This document shows, one piece after another, positions 32,901 to 44,300 of a stretch of 64,000 nt of DNA (its first letter is position 1; the number at the start of each line of letters is the position of its first letter). The translations under genes were made by a program, and so were the position numbers. Below the pieces are notes generated by a model, which worked only from the letters and a program-made list of their open reading frames with translations, made no database searches and had not been told where the DNA came from. The DNA is taken from the NCBI RefSeq assembly GCF_022965805.1, contig NC_133115.1:34215321-34279320 (forward strand), written 5' to 3'. The DNA is from Primulina eburnea (lineage: Eukaryota; Streptophyta; Magnoliopsida; Lamiales; Gesneriaceae).

Positions 32901-34731
32901 CCTTGACAACGGGAATGTCTGAAACTTTCAATCGTTCTTCCCGTGTTGCATCAAGAGCATAGATAAAAAATCCTTCATTGCCGATTGACAACAACCTGAA
33001 CATTTCCATTGCAGATACTAATGGAATTCGAGACTGTGAATCATAACCATAAAAATTCCATTTGCTGCCATAATACGGTCTAAATCTGACAACTCCATGG
33101 AAACAATCCACAGTAGCTCGATAATTCGTCAATATATCCATACCGAGGATACAGTCGAAATCAGACATAGCTAATTTGATTAGATTAGTTATCATAATAT
33201 TATCCTCAAATCTAATCACACAGTTCAAAACTATCTCATGGGACATCAAGTATACACCGGCAGGAGTAGCAACTGACACAGTATCCAACAAAGGAATAGT
33301 AGCAATCTCATGCTCATCAACAAATGCGGCAGATAAAAATGAATGAGATGCTCCTGTGTCTATCAATATGCGTGCAGGATAGTCAAAAACATAACAAATA
33401 CCTGCAATCACTCCTCCTGGTGCATCCTGAGCCTGGTCTTGAGTCAATGCATGGACTCTAGCCTGTTGTGGCACTGTAAATTGTTGCTGAGGAGGACCTC
33501 TAGGCGGTGGATAACCAGATTGCTGAAATGACTGTGCAGGAGCATGTGGCTGGAAAGCTGGTACTCGGGGAACTTGTCCAGACTGTTGTGGCTGAAATTG
33601 CTGTCTTTGTGCATTAGGACATACTCTGGCGAAATGTCCAACTTGACCACAAACGTAACAAGACCCCTGAACTCCTACACATTGGGAACTAAAATGTCGA
33701 CCACCACATCGGTCACAATGCACAGTGCTAGACGACCCAACAGAACCTCCCCCTCGTGCACTGCCTGAACTGGAGGAGCTGGATTGAGACTTTTTCTTGA
33801 ATTGCTTTCCTTTTGCCTTGTACCTCTGCTGTTTGGGTTGTTGGTATGACTGTACAGGCTGATATGGAGGTAAATCCACTGGCATTGACATACTACTCCC
33901 AGATCCCTGAGAAACAGATGATGGACCTGGCTGGGGATCTCCTCTAAGCAAACTTGCTTCAATTTTCTTCGCCTTTTCCACTGCTTGAATATACGTATTA
34001 GGCGATCCAGTCATCACCAACGTATGAACAGTCCGCTGCAACCCATGCAGAAAACGTGATAGTTTAGCCTGATCATTCCTGGCAACATGTGGAACATAGG
34101 GCAAAAGAGCAGAAAACTGTGAAGCATATTCCACCACTGATTTGTTGCCCTGTACCAACTGATTGAACTCTTCTTCTTTAGCAGCATAATATGATAGCGG
34201 TGCATATTCCTGGGTAAAGTGAGCACGAAAAGCATCCCAAGTAATACTTTCACCAGAGTCCTTCATTGCTTCTTCTGTGGCTTCCCACCAGAGTTGTGCT
34301 CGATCTTTAAGTTGGTAGATGGCAAGCTTCAATTTAATATCTTGGGAATACTCCAACAAATTAAATAGATGATTTATACTTTTCAGCCAGCTTGCTGCTT
34401 TTTCTCCGCTCTCGTTGCCAAAGAATTTTGGAGGACGTAATTCTTGAAACTGAGAAATTATTAACTGCATTCCTCCAACTTTCTGTGTCAGCTGTTCCAC
34501 TTCTTGCTCAATCGCTACCTGTCTAGCTCCAGGTCTTTCAAGTCGAGGAGGTTCTTGGTTAACTTCTTCTTCAACATTTTGAGCGACTTGTCCTCGAGGT
34601 CGACCACGTCTACCTCTAATGATATCTGCAAGTCCTCGAACATTTTGCGCCTCAGATTCTTGTGCTATTTCTTTTCCTTTTCTACCTCTTCCTCCAGGTG
34701 CCATTCTACCAGACACGAGGATTAAATCCAC
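29971..34731 (-). CDS. Gag-Pol polyprotein of the Ty3/Gypsy chromovirus
   Basis: A single frame of 1586 residues without stop or shift. In order: Gag with the retrotransposon gag domain (about 100-240), then two Cys/His knuckles ([13 protein letters not shown] and [14 protein letters not shown], about 345-375). The aspartic protease has IDTGASHSF (about 455). Reverse transcriptase carries the FIDDILIYS active site (about 775). RNase H follows with [13 protein letters not shown]. Integrase has an HHCC finger (HPGMRKMYH to CLTCQQ) and a D,D,E core seen in [12 protein letters not shown] and [11 protein letters not shown]-terminal chromodomain-like part (LRNKTIPLV to EEATWELE) is present. Two starts are possible, residue 1 or the MAPGG methionine nine residues on. 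Gag and Pol being one frame is normal for this group. Confidence 0.96.
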   Translation of the reverse strand: MDLILVSGRMAPGGRGRKGKEIAQESEAQNVRGLADIIRGRRGRPRGQVAQNVEEEVNQEPPRLERPGARQVAIEQEVEQLTQKVGGMQLIISQFQELRPPKFFGNESGEKAASWLKSINHLFNLLEYSQDIKLKLAIYQLKDRAQLWWEATEEAMKDSGESITWDAFRAHFTQEYAPLSYYAAKEEEFNQLVQGNKSVVEYASQFSALLPYVPHVARNDQAKLSRFLHGLQRTVHTLVMTGSPNTYIQAVEKAKKIEASLLRGDPQPGPSSVSQGSGSSMSMPVDLPPYQPVQSYQQPKQQRYKAKGKQFKKKSQSSSSSSGSARGGGSVGSSSTVHCDRCGGRHFSSQCVGVQGSCYVCGQVGHFARVCPNAQRQQFQPQQSGQVPRVPAFQPHAPAQSFQQSGYPPPRGPPQQQFTVPQQARVHALTQDQAQDAPGGVIAGICYVFDYPARILIDTGASHSFLSAAFVDEHEIATIPLLDTVSVATPAGVYLMSHEIVLNCVIRFEDNIMITNLIKLAMSDFDCILGMDILTNYRATVDCFHGVVRFRPYYGSKWNFYGYDSQSRIPLVSAMEMFRLLSIGNEGFFIYALDATREERLKVSDIPVVKDFPDVFPDEIPGFPPQREIDLSIELMPGTNPISRAPYRLAPTELKELKEQLQDLLEKGYIRPSMSPWGAPVLFVKKKDGTMRMCVDYRQLNRATVKNKYPLPRIDDLFDQLQGTSVYSKIDLRSGYHQLRVREEDVPKTAFRTRYGHYEFLVVPFGLTNAPAVFMDLMNRVFREFIDKFVIVFIDDILIYSKSKTEHKEHLKLVLQTLREAQLYAKFSKCEFWLDRVLFLGHVISAQGVSVDPNKVEAVINWPKPTNVSEIRSFLGLAGYYRRFIEGFSRIARPMTQLTQKDRRFVWTAECESSFRTLKEKLTTSPVLALPSGSGGFVVCTDASLNGLGCVLMQNGRVIAYASRQLKSHETRYPVHDLELAAIVFALKIWRHYLYGEQFVIYSDHKSLKYLFTQSDLNMRQRRWLELLKDFDCEIQYQPGRMNQVADALSRKVQPKMLTSLTISKIHEHLGTSGWTYQSKGDYFIVSSIQVEPQIVSKIKAAQRTDPHVHRLKELTQTGQSEKFSVASDGCLRYQGRLVVPNLIDLKESILREAHCSRHSVHPGMRKMYHILKSHYWWEGMKKEISDFVARCLTCQQVKAERMRPGGMLHSLEVPQWNWEHIAMDFVTHLPRSNRGCDAIWVIVDRLSKSAHFIPYDRTCTYKKMAKMYIDHVVRLHGVPVTIVSDRDPRFASKFWGSLQSALGSKLAMSTAYHPQTDGQSERTIQTLEDMLRAVVMDFRGGWQESLSLVEFSYNNSFQATIGMAPFEALYGRKCRSPICWEDVGERQMSMPEFIQEMKEKVEMIRKRMKAAQDRQASYANKRRRPLEIQVGDQVFLKVSPFRGTMRFGRKGKLAPRYIGPYAIVERIGTLAYRLDLPQSLSAIHDVFHVSMLRKYEPDPSHVLRTDDVELDSSLSYVEHPVQILDRKEKQLRNKTIPLVMVQWSRHGREEATWELEAKMRQEWPHLFENVINYSMYSDFPMYYQW

Positions 34732-34940
34732 AGGCAGATAACAGGTAAAAGAAATTTATAGGCAATTTTTTTTTAAACTACATACCATGCCTAATCAGCT
34801 AGTCATTCTAATGCAGGTAAATTCAATCAAATCATACCAAATAATTCAAATAAGAGCAAATAGTCAAACACATGCACAATCATGTTATTTGTGTCTAGAC
34901 TCAAGTGCCCTAGACTCTAATTCGAGCATATCCCAGTTAC

Positions 34941-34952
34941 GCTCTGATACCA
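34941..34952 (-). other. Primer-binding site (tRNA-iMet) of the Gypsy element
   Basis: On the minus strand TGGTATCAGAGC lies two bases after the end of the 5' LTR and matches the 3' end of plant initiator tRNA-Met. It fixes the element's orientation. A leader of about 210 bp separates it from the gag-pol start. Confidence 0.93.
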
Positions 34953-34954
34953 AC

Positions 34955-36887
34955 TGTGGAGGCCCGTGCTCCTGATTAATATTTAATGACCAAACAATCA
35001 GGATTTATTAATGTAAACAGCGAAAGCGATTAAAATTTTCTCATTTTGGGCCTACAGAAATTTCGGCATGACCTATTCGTAAATAGGACATCCCAAAAAT
35101 ATCAAAATATCACAACAACATTTATATACTCGAAATAAAGTCATAACATCAATTCACAAACCTATAGCCGCACTGGCCAGGACTAAACACATGCAGAGCC
35201 GGCAAGGCTCGATCACACAACTATCAATTCAAAACATCGTAAAAATAACAGTACAGCTACACGGGGCATCTCCCCGGTAAATGTATGACTCCAGAATATA
35301 GTATATATATATATCTGGGAACTCTCAACCACGACTCGACGACTGGGCACCACTACCTGACGCTCCACCAGACGCGTCAAATCCTCCTGAATAACCTGCT
35401 ATGGCATCAAAAACAACCACAGCATAAAAAGAAACGAGGGGTCGGGCCCCAGTACGACGAACCAGTAATATTACGACAAATATAACTGACATGAAATAAA
35501 ATCAAGTACAATGTGATGCAATGCAATGTAATGCAATGCGTGAAAGGCAACAACAAAATAATGGATACCAAAGCGGAGTCCAAATGAAACGCATCAGCAA
35601 CAGTAACAGTGGCCACCCGTGCCAGGACTGCAGCAACGTAATAACATGCCGCCGCTCATCCATGCACGTAGCATCGAGGGTACGGGTGCGACCCGCTCAG
35701 TCCTCATGCAAGTCATCAGGAGTGCTAATCCTACCCACCCACTCCATCGATGACGCTACAACTCGATAGATCAGTAACAATAGCAATCAACGGAGTCAAG
35801 GCTCGAAATGCTATGCACTAATGAGATCAACTCAAATAAATGCGTGAATGCAATCACGTTATTCACAAAAGCACATAAAGCACGCCACAACTCATACATA
35901 ATACTTAACGTCATTTCACATCACTATAGACGTCATAATAAAACAGTTCATGCGTACCTCAACTGAACCCTTAATTTACCACGGAATTTCTTAAGGATTT
36001 CTCGAATAATCCAATCCTGTGGCAAATAATACATTTCATATCAACTTCAATTTATTATTCCAATATTCACTAATTTAGCCTAAAATTCCAAAAATCCATA
36101 ATTTAGGCTTTAAAATTCCTAAAACTCATAGCAAAGTCAAATATAGCGATTTATTTAACTTAAATATCTCAATACCGGACAACTTGAAATTTCGAAAATT
36201 CAATCGTACCGAATCTGAAATTTTCGATATTTTCTAGGAATTTCCAAAATTTTCATTTTCTATTTCTAATGCTATAAACGCATCCCAATAACGATTTAAC
36301 ATTTCAAAAATCACAAATTCCCAAATTAATAGGCTAAATTCGAAATATTATCTAATTAAATTTCGAAAATTAGCTTAATACCTCCAATCGGCTCCGATAT
36401 AGCACCTACAATCAATAATCCAATATATATTAATTTATTGGAACTCAATTGAATTAAAATCCCCAAAATTCGAAACCCTAAAATCATAATTATACCTCTG
36501 AAATTTCGAATATTACTCAAAACTTCAGATTCAAGCTTCACCTAGGATAACCCGAGATTTCTTTCAACTTTTCCGGCGAAAAACAGGCGGCGGGTTTCCG
36601 ACGGGTTTCCGAGAGTCGCGAGTTTTCTGCGAAATTTTGGTATCAATGGATAGCTATCGTCGAGAGGATTCCGAATATGTATTTAGTTTAATTTTTAGAC
36701 AAACGGAGCGGCCACAATCGACGAACAAAATTTTGAAAATGAAAAGAGAAAGGGAACGCAGCTTTCTGCCGATGGAGAGAGAAGAAGATGATTATCATTT
36801 CATTTTTCTTTTTTTTTTTTTTTTAACTTAATCAAATTGGGCCGGGCTTGGGGTTCATTTGGGCTTTGAGGGAAATGGGCTCTCACA
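34955..36887 (-). repeat. 5' LTR of the Gypsy element
   Basis: The upstream LTR in element orientation (right on this strand), 1933 bp, paired with 27962-29893. The small frames inside it have identical twins in the other LTR and are not genes. Confidence 0.95.
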
Positions 36888-36892
36888 GATCC

Positions 36893-38130
36893 TCCATTTG
36901 ATTTTGTCATCATACCAAAAGATATGACATTATAAAGTACTATCCACCACTAATTCGAATTCAATGGCCATGTTCTCGCGATTATTGGTTATAATTATAC
37001 CCATGTTCGTTTTAAAGGCTCGAGATACGGATATATACAAATCCAACTTAGATGGATAATATTCTTCATTTTTTGCATTTTTTACATATAAATCACGTAT
37101 ACAAATATATAAGAAGAGACTATAGAGCCATGCATGTTTATTGGTTTGTGTTGAGATTGAATATATTATAGACCGAATTATTTATTTAAATTAATTAATT
37201 CTAGTAAGATATAAATCACATGAAACATTAATTGATTTTTTGGGAAATTGGGTTTTTTTTGGTCTGTTAAGTGTCTATTTGAAATTTTGATTATCTATGA
37301 TATCAAAGTTCAATCTTAATATTGTCTTTTTCAATTTTTTTGTAATATTATTCATTTTACTTTTAAAATGTTGTCGTGACATTAAACAAGTTAATGCTTC
37401 AGGAAGTATGTCTATTTGAGATTATGGTCTCCTAAGTTATCAAGTTCGATCTTACAAGTATATCTTTCGATTTTTTTTTGTAGTTTATTCATTTTTCATC
37501 GAAAATACTGACGCGATACTAAACAAGTCAATGCCACATTTGAAAAAGATGAAATTACAAAAAATAACTAAATATAGTATACTGAAACTGAAATTTGACA
37601 ACATATATAACCAAAATCGTATGGCCAGAAATACAGTTTTTCCAATTTATTTTGGTAAAATTATTTCCGTTCATAATCATATTCATATCAAATTAATCAA
37701 AGTAATTAATTGGCAAATATATCAGTATAAGAAATTTGCCTGATATATGGCATATGTGTTTAAATATCAATCATATTTGCGATTTAAAATACATAATCAT
37801 GCAAATTAAGTCTTCAATATCTTTTCATGAATCATGCATGACTCGTAAATTAATTGAAAAGAAATAAATTAATTGAAAATTTAGCTTCAACAAGTATTTA
37901 TAAAATGTTTTTACAAATTTATTTTTTACAAGATTTTATAAAAAAATTTAAAAAATAAAAATAAAAATTTATACAAATATTGTACATCCATATATCTATC
38001 TATATAATATTACAGAGCTAATTTAGGCCAAGGATCCGATTGACCCTTGGACAAAAAAAATTACAATATATGACAGCTACATAATTTACAAATTTATCCT
38101 TCTTTCCATTCTTATTTGACAATTCATGAC
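36893..38130. other. Intergenic AT-rich region; left part of the Copia relic
   Basis: No gene recognised. From 38131 leftwards lies what should be a fragment of the Copia 3' LTR, starting TGTCATG on the minus strand; I could not find its other end. Confidence 0.4.
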
Positions 38131-39640
38131 AGCACTTCCCTTCAAGTTGGTGCATATATATATATCACAAATGCCCAACTTGTCAAGATAGATGTAAACT
38201 ATCTTGTTGGAAATGCCTTGTTGTCACAATATAGATTCATCGCAGAATTGGGTGTTTAACCTATCTCAGCCAACAATTTTCGAATCCAAATAAGAATGTC
38301 ATCCACATAGACAATTAAATCGGTTACCTTTCCTAATTGTCAATGTTTCAAGAATAAATTATGATATGTGTTGAATTGAATAAGGCACGATCATTTTCTA
38401 AAATATATCTTTTTTTTCATTCCGTTATCTCATCCTGTTGTCGTGTTTGAGTTCATGAGGTTTCATAAAGAAGACCATGATTCTAAAATAAACTTGAAAT
38501 TCTTGATTAATATACTCTCCACCGTTATCGAAACGAAGAATTTTAGGTTTTGCTTGAAATTGAGTCTTGATCATTATATGGAAGGATTTAAACACATCAA
38601 ACACCTCTATCATTGTGTTTTAGCAAGTATACCCATGTCTTTTGGGTACAATCATCAATAAAAATCACAAACAACGGATTCCAGTCAAAGTAATAATTGG
38701 GGAGGGTCCAAAACATCAGAATAGAGAGCAAATGGAAATCCCTTTTATTCAAATTTATAATTAAGAGAGAAACACAGTTTTTTTTTTTTTTTTATTACTA
38801 AATTCAAGTTTTACGTTTAAATTTTGACTCATGTAAAGTAGAGAACAAACATGGAAACAAGTTCTTCATATAGCTGTAAGATGGATGTCATAAATGACGA
38901 TGCCAAAGCCAAATCTGTCTTTCCTGGTTGGGCGGTGCATGTTATAAACTCTTCCTGGGTTAAATTCATTAATGTAGTACAACCCCTTATTAGTACCACG
39001 CCCAATGATCTCTCGCGTGAGAATATCTTGAAAGATACAAAAATCAGGATTAATGCACGACAATTTATTTCTTCTATAACTTGGGTGACAAACAGTAGTT
39101 TAATAGAAAATTATAGGACAAGTAAAGTATTGGACAAAGATAGAGAGGGAGACAGAGAAACAATTCCGGTTCCTGTAGGTATGTGACCCCATTGGCATTA
39201 GAAACACCAGTTCTTCTTGGTTGGGTAGTCTTGACAAAGTCATTGGCGCGCGTCAAAATTCATGTGATATGTAGCACTTGAGTCGATTATCCAGCCACTG
39301 AAATTATCTAGTCCTGATCCGAAAAATGCAAAACCACGTACGATTACCTTTACTATTTTGAGAGTTCGGCTCATCTGATGGTTCCACCACCGGCGTAAAA
39401 GATAGTAATGGTTCTACATTCACTAAAGCAGGTTGTCTAGATTTGCTATTGGCACCTCGTGCATTTTTATTTTGTGCCTTGAGATGGTGCCACCACTCGA
39501 ACCCGATGCAATTTAAAGCAGGTTTCTTGAGTGTGTTTAGGGTTCCCACAGTGTGAACACCCACCTTCAGATTGTGTCTTAGGCTTTGGAGTTGCATTGG
39601 TTTTTCCACCTTTTGAGAAGGATTATACTTTAGACCAATT
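38131..39640 (-). pseudogene. Degenerate Ty1/Copia retrotransposon relic with internal deletions
   Basis: Pieces of a Copia polyprotein lie in order on the minus strand, in several frames. A Gag zinc-knuckle area with FEWWHHLKAQNK is at about 39450-39590. A protease remnant SGWIIDSSATYHMNF is at about 39250-39305. A pre-integrase piece (REIIGRGTNKGLYYINEF) is at about 38960-39040, and an integrase piece (ILRFDNGGEYINQEF) at about 38460-38560. The RT core YVDD is at 38298-38309, followed at once by RNase H (LLAEIG, YCDN) and an end like KLGICDIYAPT. A polypurine tract (38133-38150) abuts the presumed 3' LTR. Most of RT and RNase H is missing, and stops and shifts are frequent. It is dead. Confidence 0.85.
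38133..38150 (-). other. Polypurine tract of the Copia relic
   Basis: CCAACTTGAAGGGAAGTG on the minus strand directly follows the RNase H end and precedes a TGTCATG LTR start, the usual Copia arrangement. Confidence 0.7.
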
Positions 39641-39816
39641 TTAATTTACTGACTTTGGTTTGATGGAGATAAAACATATTGTTTATAATTGAGTTTATGA
39701 GTAGATTTCATTATTGAAAGTTAGTTTAACTTCTAATGGAGTTATGAGAGTGAAACTGTCAGATTTAGATAAAAAGTTTACAAAATAGAGATATTATGTT
39801 CTTCGAAATTTTTGTT

Positions 39817-39928
39817 TTTTTATTATATGAATGATATTTTTATTCTCGTCATATCGACATTATCTGATTGTCTTTTTATTATATGAATGAGATTTGTATT
39901 CTCGTCATATCGACGTTATCTGATTGTC
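39817..39928. repeat. Two 56-bp tandem repeats
   Basis: The copies at 39817-39872 and 39873-39928 share TATTATATGAATGA and CTCGTCATATCGAC blocks and differ at a few positions only. Confidence 0.9.
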
Positions 39929-40280
39929 GATCGAGATTATAATAAAACCACAATTAATTAATTACTGATTTTAAAATTTACTAATTAGATAATACTTAGT
40001 AGTCTTTGACAATGAAGTCAAAATTATCAAGGAACATTCATATGTTCTGGAGTACTTGAGTTGATAATTAATTAATTATCGTACTGTGTAGTATTTTAAT
40101 CAAAAATTGGTGAAAATATACATAGAGATTTTGATATGAATAAAATACACCAGATAAATAAAGATTCATGATATTAGGATGATTCATTAGTTGAAAAATT
40201 ATAAATAGGTTATCAATAGTTGATAGCACACAAAACAAATTTCAAGAGATCTAATATTTAAGGCAAAAATTTACGTGAAA

Positions 40281-40390
40281 AAATAATATTTTTTTATACT
40301 AAGAGTATTACTTTTTATGGTGAATATCGGTAGGATTAACCCGTTTTACAGATAAAAATTTGTGAGATCGTCTCACAATAGACCTACCCA
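40281..40390. repeat. Copy of a dispersed GTCTCAC-type repeat
   Basis: It contains AGTATTACTTTTTATGGTG, a GGTAGGATTAACCCG block and GTGAGATCGTCTCAC, in the same order as the related copy at 60481-60724 read in reverse. Confidence 0.65.
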
Positions 40391-41292
40391 ATATATAATA
40401 ATTATAAATACTAGGTCTATATCTATTTAGTTAGATGAGTCAATCCGGTCAATTTTTAAGTAAAAATAATAGTTTTGATATAAAAAAAAATTCTATAAAT
40501 TGGATCGAAGATAAATTTTGATAGAAAAAAATTATACAACATAATTATATTTTATTTAACTTTTAAAAAAAAAATGCTTATTATATATTTAATAGTGATA
40601 TATTTTATCAGAATAGTAAATTTTTTTTTTTGAAATGTAATTATTTCGAAATATATGTGAGAGTAAAAAATATAAAACTAAATGGAAAAGAAAATAAATA
40701 ATTTTGACACAAGTTTTTGTACGCAGGTTACGGTGTGGGGTTCTCATACGTCGCTTTCAGTCATAAATAAGGAGCTGAAAAATGGATTGACATCACCACT
40801 ACACACACCACGCCTTCACCCTCGCTGCTCCTTTTCAAGCGGGAAAACGCATAAAGAATTCCCCATCTTACTACATCCCATTCCGTCTCCAAGTTAGTAC
40901 CACTCTCTCTCTCATAACGAATATTAGCTCACTTCTCTTTTGCGATTCACTTCTCTTTTTCTGCAATTTTTCCTTGTAAAATTCACGGGTGTATCGTGAA
41001 GTTTGTAATCTTGTTAGTCCGGCAGTGCATTTTTATTTCTTGTTTTTTAAGTCTTGTCTTGCTTTCGTTACAAGCTGTAGCTTCCGTGTGGTTACATTTC
41101 CGTTCTTGCCTGGTTTTTTACTCCTTTCTCACTCTAGGTGAAGGAAGCTTTGGACGCCGATATGCAGAAGGGTTTTTCTATCCGGTGAGTAGCAAAAAAA
41201 TGTCATCTTTGAGAGTTTTGTTTGAGATACGACGTGGGTTTTTCCGATAAGCGTTTTATTTTGTGGTGGGTAATTTTTTGTTTGCAGAGAAC

Positions 41293-41307
41293 ATGCATCG
41301 AGGATGA
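41293..41307 (+). promoter_or_regulatory. Four-codon upstream frame overlapping the main start
   Basis: ATG CAT CGA GGA TGA lies right after the acceptor of a 5' UTR intron (41185-41287). Its stop shares the ATGA bases with the first main ATG at 41304. It could lower or redirect initiation to the second ATG at 41319. Confidence 0.55.
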
Positions 41308-44300
41308 GAAGTGTTAACATGGTAAAAAGCTGGCCCTTTGATGACTTTGCCACTGAACAAACTGTAGATTCATTCCTTCCTCCGATCACGGTTAAGAAAT
41401 TCTCCTGGTGGCTCGATGAGCTCGAATATTCACGTTCAGGAATGGCTATTGATGCCGTAAACTCAAAAATGAAGAAAACTGTTGAAGGAAAAGGAGAAAC
41501 CTCTTTGAGAGGCGTAGAGGATGTGGAGGAATCTGATATGGACATTGAAGGTTTTGAAGTAGTAAAGGCTCCCAAGAAGAGGTCAATTGTGGAAATTTTT
41601 GCTGCGGCGCCGCTCTCCGTGGAGAGGGTGATTAATCGTGGTGAGGAGAAAGATAATCACGATCAAGAATTACATGGGTTTTCCGTCAATTCCGAGTGGG
41701 GCCTCAAAGGAAAAAGGAATGAAAAGAGCAAGGAACAGAAGAAAAATAAGGAAACTATGTTGCGTAGGCGGAATAATACGAAGAAAGCAAGGGACAGCTT
41801 CAAGAACAAGACGAGGAGAGGAGATAGCGAAATGGGTATCTTAGTTCCAAACAAGGTTAATGGTTTTGGTTTTCCTATATGTTTTTTACGACATACTCCT
41901 ATTTCAGGTTTAATTTAATGTTTATTACCATCATGAAATATCGAGGAAATCTTGAGGAGGAGGAAATCTTGAGGAATGATGATTAACTTTAGCATAAAAT
42001 ATTGGGGATATTTACAATTTTTTGGATTCTAATCAATTTTTTTTTGAGAGAATTCAAATCTAGTTGTTGAATCATGAATGCTCATTTTTGGTACGATTTA
42101 ATCAGAATACGGTACCTCATTACTTGTATTATAAAACAGAATCAATATCGGCGAAAAAAGACTGGTAGGCTGGTAGCATACCTTTAAAGATGAAACCCGT
42201 AGTTTTGTTGTTGTACTTGTCGCTATTAGATATCTCGTGTTAGGGAGATTTGAGCAACCTAGGGAAGAGGGATGGTGCCCCAGCATGTGGAATACGGGTA
42301 TTGTAGATATTTTTTATGAGGTTGAAAGTGTTCTAAATCGATTATGTTGTTTGTCTACAATATGTCATATGTTTCTCTTGAACAATCAATGTCTTGATAT
42401 TTTAGGTGTATCTCACCGGTCCATTTTATTCATTTGACAGTTTTCATGATTACAAGTTGAGACGGTTCGTATTTCAGTACATTGCCACATGTTTATCCTC
42501 GATCTAAACTTACAATGTGTAGACATGAACAACTTTCAACATGGGTTCAGTCAGCCACTAAACAGTGTGGTCTCTTTGTTGCGGAAATGAATAGATGGAA
42601 TACTCAATGCCAGTCTTGTTTGTTACATTATATTTACTCTAACCTGGGAGGACTGCTAGCATGGAGAAGTAGGGTTTTTGAAGGTGAAAATGGGATTAAC
42701 TAGGTGGAATAGGTTTGTAAGTGAAAGCAAATAATTTCAGAGAGAGAGATTGATACTCATGCATGCTGTTGCTCTCTCAAATAATGGCACTCAGGCATCT
42801 GATATTTCCGAGATTAATTTTTTTTCAAAATTATGTTTGGGTTGAAGGTTCAAGTAATGGATTTAAAGCTGTGGATTTCAAATTACTTTGTGGAGGATTT
42901 TTTAAATGCTTTTGTACGATGGAAAAGTAGCATAAAATTGTAGATAAAAGGATTTGAAATTCGTAGATTTAAGAGTCATTCAAACAACTAGAATGTATTT
43001 GTTATATGGATTTGAGAATTATCATTTTTCAAATCCTTCAATCCAAAATACAAAAGCAACCTTATTGAAATATATGCCTTAAAAGACGGCTATGGAAACT
43101 AGATCACTTACTATTCACCTGTTATATGGCCCTTAAATATATTAAAGGTTTTGTAATTGCAAAGAGAGAAACAATATCACTAATAACGTTTTTCAACTAA
43201 TAATTTTGGTTGTTAAAGTGTATTTATTTTCAGTTGACCAGTCGCATCGCATATCGCTAGTTTTTGGATTTTTTTTCCTGATGAAGCTTAATCCATATTT
43301 TGGCTTCCTTCTTCACTCATCTTCACTTCATTGTATACTTACCTTCCGTCCTTTCGTGTTAGAATTATTTGTTAAGAATAAAATGTACCAGAGCCAAAGC
43401 AGCTTAAGTACTAAATAGCTATTAACTGTTTTTTTTTCCCTTTTTTGGGAAGACTTGCAATTATTTTCTTTAAGATCTTACAACCTTTATTTTGTACGAG
43501 AACTTGTAGGTTTATGGCATTTTGTGTCTGTTATTCTCCTTCTGTTCTCAATCTTTCCTGAACCTTGGCAGGAAAAACGTTTAAAGCTCAAGTCACAAAC
43601 TCAAGATAATGCTAACAGAAATTTAATACCATTATACAATAAGGAGTCAGTATATGGTATACATGATCATGTTTTGATCCAGAAGAGAAAATCAAGACCA
43701 CGTGATTTAGATGCAGATAAGAAGACCATGGCTCATAATGTTTATGAGTTGATGTCAGAGAACCAACACCAAATACTTCCCGTGCGAGGTATTTTAAAGA
43801 ATCACTCAAAAGTAATTTCGGTTCAGGATTCAGCAAAAAATATCTTTCAGGAGCCTATTCAACTGAATCGTCGTGGAAAACAAACAGAAAACAAACACGT
43901 TACTTTCTCCGAAAAGGATGACATGATTAAACTGGCGAGAAAATCATTGCTTTCTGTAGAATGTTTGAAGGTACCAATGTTAAATAGTTCAGATATGGAT
44001 GCTGTTGCTGCTTCTTTTGGCGAAGATGGTGTTCAGAGGATAGAAAAAGATTCAACTCTTGGGGAAACCAGCGGAAATGACGAACTATCCAATGGAACAC
44101 AGAAGGAGATTGACATTGGACATTCATGCAAGGAGCCATCAACTTCCCATTGGAGTTCTATCGATACAACGCACTACTTAAAGCAGCACAAAATGAATGA
44201 ATTTTTTAGCGGGTCTGTAACATCAGATCAAAACATGTTGCACGACTTAAAAGGATATTTGTTTGAAAGTGGCCTCAAAGAAGCACCCCAAATTCCAGTG

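Larger units (their letters stand above)
27962..36887 (-). mobile_element. Complete Ty3/Gypsy chromovirus LTR retrotransposon
   Basis: An 8926-bp element with two LTRs (1932 and 1933 bp) and GATCC duplicated at both sides (27957-27961 and 36888-36892). Transcription is on the minus strand, so the right LTR is the 5' one. A tRNA-iMet primer site, a polypurine tract and one uninterrupted gag-pol frame are all in place. The terminal chromodomain suggests the Tekay/Del group of chromoviruses. The LTRs begin TGTGAGAG and end CTCCACA in element orientation. Their lengths differ by one T in a poly-T run, and the short frames inside them translate identically, so the insertion should be recent and may still be mobile. 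Confidence 0.97.
39641..41140. other. Intergenic region between the Copia relic and the unknown two-exon gene
   Basis: AT-rich. It holds a 56-bp tandem duplication (39817-39928) and a copy of the dispersed GTCTCAC-type repeat (about 40281-40390). The last 250 bases, with CT-rich tracts, probably carry the promoter and 5' UTR of the next gene. No Copia 5' LTR or primer site was found. Confidence 0.45.

Noticed and set aside
30750..34725. Many short plus-strand frames within the Gypsy element
   Set aside because: All are antisense to the intact minus-strand gag-pol frame.
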